Below are positions 23,905 to 32,526 of a stretch of 64,000 nt of DNA, piece by piece. Below the pieces are notes generated by a model. That model was not told the DNA's origin. It was given only the letters and a program-made list of their open reading frames with translations, and did not search any database. The position numbers and the translations under genes are program-made. Position 1 is the stretch's first letter; each line of letters starts with the position of its first letter. Source of the DNA: Streptomyces sp. NBC_01723 (lineage in GTDB: Bacteria; Actinomycetota; Actinomycetes; Streptomycetales; Streptomycetaceae); assembly GCF_036246005.1 (NCBI RefSeq), contig NZ_CP109171.1:6064001-6128000 (forward strand), given 5' to 3'.

Positions 23905-24477
23905 TCAGCGGTGGAGACCGCCAGGCCGGGACGGCGGTGGTTCCGGCGGTCCCTCCCGGCGGGTCAGAGGTGCAAGGAAGCGCTGGACGCCGAGGTGGTC
24001 GTTGAGTTCCTTGGCTGCGTCGCGGAGGGCTTCCGAGGCCCGCCGCAGAAAGGCTCGCGCTAAGGCGTGGTCGATGACCATGCGATTCGTGAGGTAGTGC
24101 CGGTCGGTGGGGTTGGTGGTCCGGGGCAGGGTCAGGGCGGCCTCTGCGGTCTCGGTGAAGTGCGGGGCTGCGTGGCTGGAGATGGTTGCGGCCGTGGCGA
24201 GGTGCTTCAGGACGGTCCGGCCGGTCCGGGTGGTGTGGTGAGGGCTCCGGGCGAAGGCGTCGGCCAGGTGGAGGACCTCGCGTGAGAGGTCCTGAGCGTC
24301 GGTGGCGTGCTGGAGCAGCGCGGTGTAGGACGGCGCGGCCGGAACGTGCCCGTTCTCGTCGAGTAGCTCCCACCGCTGGGCGGCGTCGTGCAGTTTGTCC
24401 TTCATGGCGTTGAGTGCGCCGATAAGGTGGAGCGCGTCGTCGCGCGGTATCAGGTCGCGTTGAAAATCGGGCTTCAC
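23905..24477 (-). CDS. Hypothetical helical protein, coupled to the VirB4-like gene
   Basis: This 190-residue, all-helical protein (DALHLIGALNAMKDKLHDAAQRWELLD; VLHLADAFARSPHHTTRTGRTVLKHLATAA; AFLRRASEALRDAAKELNDHLG) starts at GTG 24475-24477 with AAAGG upstream. It directly follows the VirB4-like ATPase gene, which makes a role as a transfer accessory plausible. Not recognised. Confidence 0.75.
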   Translation of the reverse strand: MKPDFQRDLIPRDDALHLIGALNAMKDKLHDAAQRWELLDENGHVPAAPSYTALLQHATDAQDLSREVLHLADAFARSPHHTTRTGRTVLKHLATAATISSHAAPHFTETAEAALTLPRTTNPTDRHYLTNRMVIDHALARAFLRRASEALRDAAKELNDHLGVQRFLAPLTRREGPPEPPPSRPGGLHR

Positions 24478-24491
24478 GGGCCTTTTGCTCC

Positions 24492-26006
24492 TCAGTGCAT
24501 ACGGGCGTCGGTGTCGAAGAGCGCTAGTTCGTGGCTGTGCAGGAGGTGCTGCACGATGAAGGATCGGCCGGCGACCTTCCACAGGCCGCGCCCTCGGTTG
24601 AGGTGGGCGATGGCGTCCATTTCGACGGAGGTCAGGCCGAGCAGGGAGGCTGCGGCGTGGAGCTGGTCGGTCTCCTGGCGGTAGATGATCCGGGTGGAGC
24701 AGTCGGCGAGGAGACCCTCGGCCAGGGCGCGGCCCTGTGATCCGGCGTCGCCGGCGGTGAGCAGGTCGGACAGCCGATGGATCACCATGAGGTTGGCGAT
24801 GCCGAGTCCGCGGGAGAGTTTCCACTGGGCCTGCATGCGCTGGAGGAGGCCGACGTGCCGCATCAGGCGCCATGCCTCGTCGTACACGATCCAGCGCCGG
24901 CCGCCGTTCGGGTCGGAGAGGGCGGATTCCATCCAGGCGGACGCGCAGGTCATCGCGAGGACGAGGGCGGTGTCGTCCCCGGAACCGCCGAGGCGGGAGA
25001 GGTCGATGGTGAGCATCGGCGCGCTCGGGTCGAAGCTCACGGTGGAGGGAGCGTCGAACATGCCGGCCAGGTCGCCGTGGACCAGGCGCCGCATGGCGTG
25101 GGCCAGGTCGCGGGCTGCGTCGCCGAGTTGGCCCGACATCATCCCGGCGGCCTCGTCGAGCGCGGTCGGGTTGTTGAGGGTGGCGGCGATGTCGCCGAGG
25201 AGCGGGGTGCGGTGTGTGTCGGCGGCGCGGGTGACGACGGCGTCGAGGGCGACGTCCAGGGCGGTGTGCTCCATGGGCATCAGGTCCCGGCCCAGTACGG
25301 TCCGGGCCAGGGAGCCGAGCAGGAGCAGGCGCCGCTTGCGGATCTCGCCGACCCAGTCGGCCTCGGCCACGCTGTCCGGGCGCGGGGCTGCGTCCAGGGG
25401 GTTCAGGCGTCCGGGCAGTCCGGGCCCGAGGGCGACGGACCGGCCGCCGAGGGCTTCGGCCACCGGCGTCCACTCGCCCTTCGGGTCGCACGGGACGTAG
25501 ACGCGGTGCCCGAAGGCGACCGACCGCAGCGCGAAGGACTTGGCCAGCGCGCTCTTGCCCTGGCCGATCACACCGGCGAGGAGCAGGTTCGGGTTGGTGA
25601 ACCCCTCGACCTTGCCGTACAGAGCGAACGGGTCGAAGACGAAGGACGCCTCGGCGTGGACGTCGCGGCCGATGTAGATGCCCTCGGCGCCGAGTCCGCC
25701 TTCGGCGAGGAAGGGATAGGCGCCGGCCGCGACGGCGGTGGTCATGCGGTGGGCGGGGAGCTTTAGCCGGTTCCCGCGAGCGGAGGCAGGCCCGGGGCGT
25801 CCGCTCGGTGGGTAGAGCGCGGCGGGCATCTGCTGCTCAGGGCGGGTGCTTTCGCTCGGGTGGGCGCTGACTTCGGCGCGGGCTTTTGCGGCGGCCTCGG
25901 CGAGCTGACGGCGGGCGGCCTTGCGGCTGGCGCGGTCGGTGCCGTGGGGGGTGAACAGCGGGCTGGCGGACGCGCGGCGGGCGCGACGGGCGGGCCGGTG
26001 GCTCAT
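24492..26006 (-). CDS. VirB4/TraC-like conjugation ATPase
   Basis: This 504-residue protein is expected to energise assembly and substrate passage of the T4SS-like channel. The Walker A GVIGQGKSAL is at about 145-154, preceded by NPNLLLA. Walker B RRWIVYDEAWRLM lies near residue 365. VIHRLSDLL and the RIIYRQETDQLHAAASLLGL region are typical of VirB4 C-terminal domains. It is shorter than VirB4 of Gram-negatives and lacks most of the N-terminal part, which may be supplied by the SCO6880-like protein. Starts at ATG 26004-26006. Confidence 0.9.
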   Translation of the reverse strand: MSHRPARRARRASASPLFTPHGTDRASRKAARRQLAEAAAKARAEVSAHPSESTRPEQQMPAALYPPSGRPGPASARGNRLKLPAHRMTTAVAAGAYPFLAEGGLGAEGIYIGRDVHAEASFVFDPFALYGKVEGFTNPNLLLAGVIGQGKSALAKSFALRSVAFGHRVYVPCDPKGEWTPVAEALGGRSVALGPGLPGRLNPLDAAPRPDSVAEADWVGEIRKRRLLLLGSLARTVLGRDLMPMEHTALDVALDAVVTRAADTHRTPLLGDIAATLNNPTALDEAAGMMSGQLGDAARDLAHAMRRLVHGDLAGMFDAPSTVSFDPSAPMLTIDLSRLGGSGDDTALVLAMTCASAWMESALSDPNGGRRWIVYDEAWRLMRHVGLLQRMQAQWKLSRGLGIANLMVIHRLSDLLTAGDAGSQGRALAEGLLADCSTRIIYRQETDQLHAAASLLGLTSVEMDAIAHLNRGRGLWKVAGRSFIVQHLLHSHELALFDTDARMH

Positions 26007-26034
26007 CGGGGGCCCTCGATTCTGCGGGTGGTGC

Positions 26035-26499
26035 TCATCGCACGCAGGCCGTGGCGTGCGGGCGGAGGTCGGTGGGGGTGGTCTTGCGGCGGACGACGCG
26101 TCCGGCAGCGAGGTGGCGCTGGCAGATCGTCAGCACGGGCGGCCCCTCGGGAAGCCGCTCTGGATGGCAGGCGCTTGTCTCGGCGTCGGCCTGGGGTGTG
26201 CCGGGCAGCAGGTGGAAGGCGGCGTGGACTTCGGTGGTGGCCTGCCAGAGCCTGGTGTGGGCGGTGGCCAGGTGACGTCCGGCGGCCGGGTGCGGGGGCC
26301 GGGTGTGGTCGGCGAGCCGGTCCAGAAGCTGGAGCAGAGCGGTGAGGTGGGCGTGCAGTACGTCGAGGTGCAGACGGTCGTCCACGGGCCTGGGCGGGTC
26401 TGCGTCCGAGGGCGTGAGGGCGCGTGTGTGGTGGCGGATGCCGGCGCTCGCGGCGCGGAGGTAGGGGTGCGCGTCGTCGGGGCGCGGGGGAGAGGTCAA
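26035..26499 (-). CDS. Small helical protein between SCO6880-like and VirB4-like genes
   Basis: This 154-residue protein starts at TTG 26497-26499, about 9 bp after AAGGA. His-rich helices (DDRLHLDVLHAHLTALLQLLDRLADHTRPPHPAAGRHLATAHTRLWQATTEVHAAFHLLPG) precede a C-terminal segment with two Cys. Its first 17 codons and upstream flank are duplicated at 23.1 kb. Its position suggests a transfer accessory. Confidence 0.7.
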   Translation of the reverse strand: MTSPPRPDDAHPYLRAASAGIRHHTRALTPSDADPPRPVDDRLHLDVLHAHLTALLQLLDRLADHTRPPHPAAGRHLATAHTRLWQATTEVHAAFHLLPGTPQADAETSACHPERLPEGPPVLTICQRHLAAGRVVRRKTTPTDLRPHATACVR

Positions 26500-26590
26500 A
26501 GGTAGTGGTCCTTCCTGCCGGTCGGCAGGGTGGTGATGGGGCGTCCCGTCGCGGGTGATCCGGAGTGCAGTGGGTCAGGGCGCGCACGGG
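26451..26590. repeat. Direct repeat, copy 2 (about 140 bp)
   Basis: This is the partner of 23105-23242 and carries the intact gene start (26499). It includes the intergenic interval after the SCO6880-like gene and a short CTGCC/GGCAG inverted repeat that overlaps the ribosome-binding region. Confidence 0.8.
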
Positions 26591-26600
26591 AGCTGCTGGT

Positions 26601-28073
26601 TCACAGGGCGGTGCGGGCGAGCGGGAGCGCGGAGAGGGCGAAGGCGTCCGGCTGCTGGTAGTTGAGCCTGCGGAGATCGACGCCGGAGGTGACGGCGTGG
26701 GTCTCGATCTGTGCGCAGGCGGCGTCCAGGAGGGCGTCGGTCTCGGCGGTGACGGTGACCAGGCCGGTCAGGGCCACGTCCGCGTGCCCGGCGATGAGCT
26801 GGCGTTCGCGGGTCTTGACGTCGGCGTACTCGACGGAATCCTCTTCGGAGTCGACCTGCCCGCGGCGGGCGCGCTCGTTGGCGTCGGCGATGATCGCGGC
26901 CTTCTTGCGCTGGACGTCCCGCAGTGCGGACTCGAGCCCCTGCGGCACGTAGATGAGGGAGAGGCTGCGGCGCACGCCGGCCGTGAACATGATCCCGTGC
27001 AGGAACCCGGCCCCCATCTCGGTGCGCGGCCAGTTCTCCACCCAGTACGTCGCGTGCCGGGCACTGTCGGTGGCGAGGCGGTCGTACTCCTCGAACTGCA
27101 CGACGGGACCGGCGGCTGCGGGGTCGGCCTCGGCACGGCCGGTCTCGGACCACTGCTGGAGCGCGGCGAGAGCCTTCGGGTCGTAGGCGGTGCGGATGAC
27201 GGCGGCGATCTCGCGCGCGCTCAGCCATCCGGTGACCATCAGGCCGGCGTTGCGGGCGGCCTGGGCGATGGAGGCCGTGGTCTGCTCCATGACGGTGAAC
27301 GCGCCCGGCAGCCCACCGCCGGCCTGCGAGATCAGGCGTCGGGCGGCCTTGAGGTCGAGGGAGATGGAGAGGTACGTCTCGTGCGGCGCGGCGGCCGGGC
27401 CGGCCGAGGCGACCAGCTCGGAGTAGATCTGTCCGGCGACGGGGGCCTGGGGCTGCCCGTTCTGGCTCCAGTGACGGGTGAGCGTGTCACCGCTGTCGGG
27501 CACGGTGCGCTCCAGTACCTGGACGGTGGCTACATGCCCGGTGCGGGCGATGCCGGCGAGGGCGCGTCCCCAGCTGGCGACGTTGTGGTTCTGGGTGGCC
27601 GGGTCGAGGAGGGCGAAGGCGCGGCTGGTGACGCGGGCGATGGCGGTCAGGGTCTGCTGGTGCGGGTCATGGACGGCCGCAGCCTGGTTGGCGGAGTCGC
27701 CGGGGGTGACGACCTTGAGGGAGGCGGCGGTGCCGGGCAGGTGGAGGACGCCGTCCTGCCGGGGCCGGGTGACGGGCCGGGCGAGCCAGAGGGTCTGGCC
27801 GGTGCGGCGGCGGTGCGCGTACCGGGTGACGACCGGTGCCCAGTCGATGAGGGAGCGGCCGTGGCGGCGGATCGCGACCAGTGCACCGGACGTGGCCCAC
27901 AGCGGTGCCAGGGCGATGGCGCCAAGCAGTCCGGTGGAGATCACCGTCATCAGCAGCAGGGCCAGCGTGCAGGAGACGAGGACGAGCTGGGGCAGGGAGA
28001 GGCCGAGGAGGATGCCGCGGCGGCTGCGGTGCGGGAACTTCACCGTGACCGGAGCGACAGAAAGATCAGTCAT
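26601..28073 (-). CDS. SCO6880-like membrane protein of the transfer apparatus
   Basis: This 490-residue protein fits the SCO6880 family found with VirB4-like ATPases in actinobacterial elements. An N-terminal PrgI/VirB3-like part has two hydrophobic segments (ILLGLSLPQLVLVSCTLALLLMTVISTGLLGAIALAPLWA, residues 20-60). A large cytoplasmic domain follows, with the conserved WNQNGQP-like stretch and LDLKAARRLISQAGG. No P-loop is present; it probably equals VirB3 plus the missing N-terminal half of VirB4. The ATG (28071-28073) was chosen because homology begins there, not at 28127. Confidence 0.85.
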   Translation of the reverse strand: MTDLSVAPVTVKFPHRSRRGILLGLSLPQLVLVSCTLALLLMTVISTGLLGAIALAPLWATSGALVAIRRHGRSLIDWAPVVTRYAHRRRTGQTLWLARPVTRPRQDGVLHLPGTAASLKVVTPGDSANQAAAVHDPHQQTLTAIARVTSRAFALLDPATQNHNVASWGRALAGIARTGHVATVQVLERTVPDSGDTLTRHWSQNGQPQAPVAGQIYSELVASAGPAAAPHETYLSISLDLKAARRLISQAGGGLPGAFTVMEQTTASIAQAARNAGLMVTGWLSAREIAAVIRTAYDPKALAALQQWSETGRAEADPAAAGPVVQFEEYDRLATDSARHATYWVENWPRTEMGAGFLHGIMFTAGVRRSLSLIYVPQGLESALRDVQRKKAAIIADANERARRGQVDSEEDSVEYADVKTRERQLIAGHADVALTGLVTVTAETDALLDAACAQIETHAVTSGVDLRRLNYQQPDAFALSALPLARTAL

Positions 28074-28154
28074 GGGGGCGGGTCCTGGAGGCGCGGGTGG
28101 AGCCCGGGGGCGGGAGGTGGTGCGCACGTCCCGCCCCCGGGAGTCGGACAGGGA

Positions 28155-29540
28155 TCAGAGGCCGGTCGGAGGCGGCGGCGGAGCCGACCCGCTCGACGCG
28201 GCATCCTGCGAGCCGGAGGACGGGGGTGCGCCCTGCGGAGGCGGTGTCGTCGTCGGCGGAGTGGCCTGCCACCCGCCGCCCTGGCCCGACGCGGCATTCG
28301 CGCCGGATCCGCCAGAACCTGGGGCGCCTCCCACCTGGCCGCTGGTGTCGTCGGACACGCTGGTCGGCGCGGGCTGGACGGCCTTCTCCAGGCCGGACCT
28401 GACGGCATCGCCGCCGGGCGAGCCTCCCGTACCACCGCCCTGCGAACCGTCCTTGCCTTCGCCGCCGCCAGTCGGGTTGGTGGCGACGTCGCCGGGGAAT
28501 CCGCCGCCGTCGGGGCCTTGCGGTGCGGCACTCCCCATGGCGGCAGCGCCACCTGCTCCGGCTGCGGCGCCTCCGGTTCCGGCGGTGGCCGCGGCTGCGG
28601 CAGCCTTGCGGGCGGCCTTTTCTGCGTGGGCCTTGGCGATCTGGGCCCCGGCGCCACCGGCACGGTGGATGGACTCGCCGTCGGTGCCGTCGGCTGCCCA
28701 GTGCACGAATTTGAAGACGGCGTACGGGCACAGCAGCACCAGGACCATGATCACGATGCCGGACATGACGTCGGCGAGCGCGGCGATGCCGTCCTTGGCT
28801 TCGGTCTTGCCCATGGCGGCGATACCGAGGACGAAGATGACGGTCATCAGGAGCTTGGAGACGACGAGGGTGGCGGTGGCTTCGATCCAGCCCTTGCGCC
28901 AACGTCGGGCGACTTCCCAGCCTCCGCCGGCGGAGGCGAAGACGGCCAACGTGACCATGACGAGGATGCCGACCTTGCGGACCATCATTACGCACCAGTA
29001 CAGGACGGCGCCGATGGCGGCACCCAGACCGGCGACGACCGCCACGAGCCAGCCGAGGCCGGCCAGACCGGGGATCTGGTTGACCTTCACGATGCGCCGT
29101 ACGGCGGAGGCGATATCCAGCTTCGCGGCGCGGAACAGTCCGTCGGAGAGCGCATCGACCACTTCGATGGCGACTGTGGTCAGGGCGATGGCGCAGAAAG
29201 CGAACAGGACACCGCTCATGGTGCCGGTGAATGCTTGGGTGAGGGCTTGTCCGTCGCGTCGGATGGCGGCCCGGACGAGTTGCGCGCAGAAAGTGGCGAC
29301 CAGCAGAACCAGGCCCAGTGGCAGCAACATCTCGTAGTTGTCGCGGAACCATCCGGCGTTGAGGTCCACCCTCGTGGTGGTGTTGACCGCCTCGGCGGCC
29401 AGATCGGCTGAAGCGGCTGCCAGTTCACCGGCAGACTTCGCCATCCAGTCACCGATGGCCTTGCCGGGGTCCGAGGCGAAATCGACGGCGTCGCCGACGG
29501 CGCACAGCTTGCCGGCCAGGGGGATGTCACAGAAACCCAC
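28155..29540 (-). CDS. TrbL/VirB6-like polytopic membrane protein
   Basis: In this 461-residue protein, residues 70-330 contain about six hydrophobic segments (LLPLGLVLLVATFCAQLV, FTGTMSGVLFAFCAIALTTVAIEVV, GLGWLVAVVAGLGAAIGAVLYWCVMMV, VGILVMVTLAVFASAG, VSKLLMTVIFVLGIAAM, MSGIVIMVLVLLCPYAVFKF). The last 130 residues are a Gly/Pro/Ser-rich disordered tail. This is the layout of VirB6/TrbL inner-membrane channel proteins. GTG start at 29538-29540 with AAAGGAGG upstream. Confidence 0.85.
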   Translation of the reverse strand: MGFCDIPLAGKLCAVGDAVDFASDPGKAIGDWMAKSAGELAAASADLAAEAVNTTTRVDLNAGWFRDNYEMLLPLGLVLLVATFCAQLVRAAIRRDGQALTQAFTGTMSGVLFAFCAIALTTVAIEVVDALSDGLFRAAKLDIASAVRRIVKVNQIPGLAGLGWLVAVVAGLGAAIGAVLYWCVMMVRKVGILVMVTLAVFASAGGGWEVARRWRKGWIEATATLVVSKLLMTVIFVLGIAAMGKTEAKDGIAALADVMSGIVIMVLVLLCPYAVFKFVHWAADGTDGESIHRAGGAGAQIAKAHAEKAARKAAAAAATAGTGGAAAGAGGAAAMGSAAPQGPDGGGFPGDVATNPTGGGEGKDGSQGGGTGGSPGGDAVRSGLEKAVQPAPTSVSDDTSGQVGGAPGSGGSGANAASGQGGGWQATPPTTTPPPQGAPPSSGSQDAASSGSAPPPPPTGL

Positions 29541-29576
29541 GGGGAGTTACGCCTCCTTTCCTGTCTCAGGTGCGGG

Positions 29577-30269
29577 TCACTGCGTGACGCTGGGGGCGAT
29601 GGCGGCCAGGGTGCAGTCGTGGTTGGGGCGGCACTGGACGGCGAGGGTCACGGCTCGTTCCTCGGCTCCGCCACCGCCCTTCTTCCAGCTGAGGGTCTGC
29701 TTGCCGTTGACGGTGACGACGTAGACGTACGCCTCGGTGATCGCGGAAGGGTCCTCGGCCAGCGCCTGTTTGAACGCGCCGGGGTAGTGGCCCTCGCTGA
29801 TGTGGGCGGTGGCGTGCTGGTCCTGGTCGGCCATCCGTGACCACAGCACCGGGTCGGGGACCTGGCCGGCGACCGAGGCCCAGTCGGCGTACTTGGTCTC
29901 GGTGGTCATCCAGGCACGCATGCCGGCGAGCTGCTCGTCGCGGCTGGTGTCGCGGGTGTCGTAGGACCACAGCATCTGGGCCGCCGCCTTGGCGTAGGCG
30001 ACCGGTTCGGCGATCTGCGGAGGCTTGGGCACCGATCCGGATCCGGCGGAAGGCTTCGGGGCGGCCTCGGAGGAGGACGGGCTGCCGGTCGGGGCGGGCG
30101 CGGCACTGTCCGGCGCATGGTGGCCGTTGCCGCCGCCGGTCATCAGGGCGACGATCACGGCGAGGGCGAGCAGGCCGGCGACGGCAACAGCGACGATCGC
30201 GATGCGACGGGTGGCAGACCATCCCGCGCCGTATGAGGACAGCGAAAGGGAAGGGAAGCGGTTTCGCAT
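29577..30269 (-). CDS. VirB8/TcpC-like single-pass membrane protein
   Basis: This 230-residue protein has a short basic N-terminus, one membrane helix (IAIVAVAVAGLLALAVIVALM, residues 23-43), a Ser/Pro linker and a C-terminal extracytoplasmic domain. That domain (VAYAKAAAQMLWSYDTRDTSRDEQLAGMRAWMT ... AYVYVVTVNGKQTLSW) has the NTF2-like pattern of VirB8 and TcpC. It contains two Cys near the end. ATG at 30267-30269 overlaps the upstream stop. The assignment is structural inference from pattern and neighbours. Confidence 0.75.
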   Translation of the reverse strand: MRNRFPSLSLSSYGAGWSATRRIAIVAVAVAGLLALAVIVALMTGGGNGHHAPDSAAPAPTGSPSSSEAAPKPSAGSGSVPKPPQIAEPVAYAKAAAQMLWSYDTRDTSRDEQLAGMRAWMTTETKYADWASVAGQVPDPVLWSRMADQDQHATAHISEGHYPGAFKQALAEDPSAITEAYVYVVTVNGKQTLSWKKGGGGAEERAVTLAVQCRPNHDCTLAAIAPSVTQ

Positions 30270-30583
30270 CAGTGGACCTGCGACCCCAGGCCGGAGAAGA
30301 AGGCCACGATGCCGTTGGCGGCACCCAGACCGAGGGCGGCGCCCGCGGCGACGACGGCGCCCTTCTTTCCGTTGGCCTCGGCCTGGTGGCCGCCGGTGTG
30401 GTGGCCCCAGGCCCATACGCCGAGCGAGACGGCGAGGGCGCCGACGACGGCGATGATCCCGAACATGTTGATGCTGTTGACCACGTTCTTCAGCACGGCG
30501 AGGCCAGGCAACCCGCCGCCCTTGGGTGAGATGCCTGGGTCGTAGGCGAGCTGTATGACGCGGTCTGCGAGAGGGACGGACAT
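30269..30583 (-). CDS. DUF6112-like small membrane protein (pilin-like)
   Basis: This 104-residue protein has two hydrophobic helices (FGIIAVVGALAVSLGVWAW, residues 41-59; KGAVVAAGAALGLGAANGIVAFF, residues 74-96) joined by a polar loop. The size and topology match VirB2/TrbC-type pilins and the DUF6112 proteins found beside SCO6880-like genes. ATG at 30581-30583. A pilin role is inference. Confidence 0.75.
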   Translation of the reverse strand: MSVPLADRVIQLAYDPGISPKGGGLPGLAVLKNVVNSINMFGIIAVVGALAVSLGVWAWGHHTGGHQAEANGKKGAVVAAGAALGLGAANGIVAFFSGLGSQVH

Positions 30584-30795
30584 AGGTGTGGCGGGCTCCT
30601 TGCATACGCGGGCCAGGTGAGGGCCGGCGGGAAAAGCGAAGCGGAGGGGGACGTGCGCTCGGGGCGCGACAGTGGCCGCGGCGGCGGCTTGCCCGGACCT
30701 GGGGCGGGCAGAGGCGGGGGGCCACTCCTCGGGTCCGGGGTGCGGCTTCGAAGCCGCCCTTGCTGCCCGGGGCCAGGGAGGGATGCCGGGGCGTG

Positions 30796-31161
30796 CTACT
30801 TCGGAATCGGCGGCTTCGGTGCCGGGTTCGACGCGTACGGGTTGGCGCAGTCGTAGATCATGAATCCGCGGATCCTCTTGCCGTCGGACTTCCGAGTCAC
30901 GGTGCCGCGGGTGTACCAGGTCTTCTCTGCGCGCTTGTACGCGAACTGGTTATAGGCGACCTTGTCGTGCCGGTAGGCGATGCCCACGACGGCGGACTTC
31001 TTCGACGGATCCTTGTGGACCTTGACCGCCTTGCACGAGATCGTCGTGTGGCCGGTGTCGTACGCCTGGGCTGTGGAGGCGCTGGCCAGGCCGCCGGCGG
31101 CAACTACGAGGCCGATCGAGCTGGCCGCGAGGGCGCGCCGGACGCGGGAGGGGATGGTCAC
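30796..31161 (-). CDS. Secreted SH3-like protein with two cysteines
   Basis: This 121-residue protein has a signal peptide (VRRALAASSIGLVVAAGGLASASTAQA) and a mature SH3-type barrel (CKAVKVHKDPSKKSAVVGIAYRHDKVAYNQFAYKRAEKTWYTRGTVT). One Cys lies at each end (ISCKAV and YDCANPY), a probable disulfide. GTG at 31159-31161 follows GGAG by 8 bp. It lies between the wall hydrolase and the pilin-like gene, so it may bind peptidoglycan at the transfer site. A similar secreted protein is encoded at 36654. Confidence 0.82.
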   Translation of the reverse strand: MTIPSRVRRALAASSIGLVVAAGGLASASTAQAYDTGHTTISCKAVKVHKDPSKKSAVVGIAYRHDKVAYNQFAYKRAEKTWYTRGTVTRKSDGKRIRGFMIYDCANPYASNPAPKPPIPK

Positions 31162-31336
31162 GTGGATGCTCCGGGAGGTGGGGAGATAGGGAGTGGGCCG
31201 TTCGACTCGTCCTGCTGGGCGGTTCGTCGGGCGAGACGGCGGGCGCGGAGGGGGTTGGCCTCCGCGCCCGGCTCTCGGGCAGACCACTGGCGAGGTCCTG
31301 GCGACGGCGACTCGCGGGCCTGGGGGCTGACCGGGG

Positions 31337-32467
31337 TCAGAGGACGCGGCGGGCGGCGAGAATGTCCCAGTCCTTGATCGGGGTGATCCGGACCGGTTTG
31401 GTGGTGCGCGGAGCCTCGATGACGAGGCCCTCGCCCATGTACATGCCGACGTGTTCGGGCCGTGCGGCGGTGCCGCGGCTGAAGATCAGGTCGCCGGGCT
31501 TGAGGTGAGCGGGGGAGACCGCCTTGCCTTCGCCCACCTGCGTGTACGTGGTGCGGGTGAGCGTGATGCCGGCATGGGCGTACGCCTGCTGCATCAGGCT
31601 GGAGCAGTCGCAGCGGCCCATGGGGTCGGGGCCGTGCGCGTTCGTGCAGGATCCGCCCCACTGGTAGAGCGTGCCGAGTTGGCGCATCGCCCACTCGATG
31701 GCCTTTCGGGCCTTCGGGTCGGCGTCCTTGGGGATCGCATAGCCCTTGGGGACGCTCCCCTCGGGGATGCGGCCAAAGCCCGACCCGTCCTGGCCCGGCG
31801 CGCAGCCGGTCGTGCTGGTCGACGGCTTCTCGCCCTGGTTCGTGTCCTTGCCGTCCGCGTCGCCGGCGCCGGGGAAGGTCTTGGCGATGGCGCTCTGCAG
31901 CGCGGTGGCCAGGTTCTCCCACTGCGCGTACGCGTCCGGAAGACCAGACTTCTGCACGGCTTGCGCGGCCTGGGTGACGGTCATCTGCTGCCAGCCGTCC
32001 ACCTTGAGCAAGTGCTTGTAGAACTGCTCGGAGGCGTAGACCGGATCGTGGATCTGCTGGGCGCTGCCCCAGCCCTGGGAGGGTCGCTGCTGGAACAGGC
32101 CGAGGGAGTCACGGTCGCCGTAGCCCAGGTTGCGCAGCCGGCTCTCCTGCATCGCCGTGGCGAGCGCGATGATCTGTCCCTTCTTGGGGACGTTGAGGGA
32201 GATGCCGGTGGCCACGATCGTCTGGGCGTTGGGGACCTGCTCGGCGGGCAGGTCCAGGCCCTCGACGTGCACGTCCTTGCCGGAAGCGCCGTCGAGGATC
32301 TTGGTGACCTGTTCGGCGATCTTGTCGCTGTCGATGCCGGTCAGGCAGCCGCTGAAGGAGCCGCTGCTTTGCACGGCGTCGGCGGAGGAGGCCAGCATCA
32401 TGCCGGTGCCGGCGATCAGGATCGGGGAGAGGAAGACGACGCCGATGCCGGCGGCGAGCGCCTTCAA
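31337..32467 (-). CDS. Bifunctional wall hydrolase: lysozyme-like plus NlpC/P60
   Basis: This 376-residue protein has an N-terminal membrane/signal helix (ALAAGIGVVFLSPILIAGTGMMLA). A lytic-transglycosylase-type domain (ALATAMQESRLRNLGYGDRDSLGLFQQRPSQGWGS) follows, then a linker and a C-terminal NlpC/P60 peptidase domain with catalytic Cys in RCDCSSLMQQAYAHAG and His in PEHVGMYMG. This is the VirB1-like enzyme that opens the wall for the channel. The start is TTG at 32465-32467; it overlaps the stop of a 20-codon leader that has the good ribosome site. Confidence 0.9.
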   Translation of the reverse strand: MKALAAGIGVVFLSPILIAGTGMMLASSADAVQSSGSFSGCLTGIDSDKIAEQVTKILDGASGKDVHVEGLDLPAEQVPNAQTIVATGISLNVPKKGQIIALATAMQESRLRNLGYGDRDSLGLFQQRPSQGWGSAQQIHDPVYASEQFYKHLLKVDGWQQMTVTQAAQAVQKSGLPDAYAQWENLATALQSAIAKTFPGAGDADGKDTNQGEKPSTSTTGCAPGQDGSGFGRIPEGSVPKGYAIPKDADPKARKAIEWAMRQLGTLYQWGGSCTNAHGPDPMGRCDCSSLMQQAYAHAGITLTRTTYTQVGEGKAVSPAHLKPGDLIFSRGTAARPEHVGMYMGEGLVIEAPRTTKPVRITPIKDWDILAARRVL

Positions 32468-32526
32468 CCTGAGCGGACCGCTCGCCGGTCAGCGGTGTCG
32501 GGCATGGGTGGGTAGCGAGACGTCAT
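32464..32526 (-). other. 20-codon leader ORF before the wall hydrolase
   Basis: ATG at 32524-32526 is preceded by AAGGAG at 6 bp. The peptide (TSRYPPMPDTADRRAVRSG after Met) ends in TGA that overlaps the TTG of the hydrolase (TTGA). It probably serves to deliver ribosomes to the weak TTG start. Confidence 0.5.

Noticed and set aside
26565..29411. 948-codon plus-strand frame opposite the transfer genes
   Set aside because: It is a compositional shadow of the SCO6880-like and TrbL-like genes, whose homology and ribosome sites are on the minus strand.
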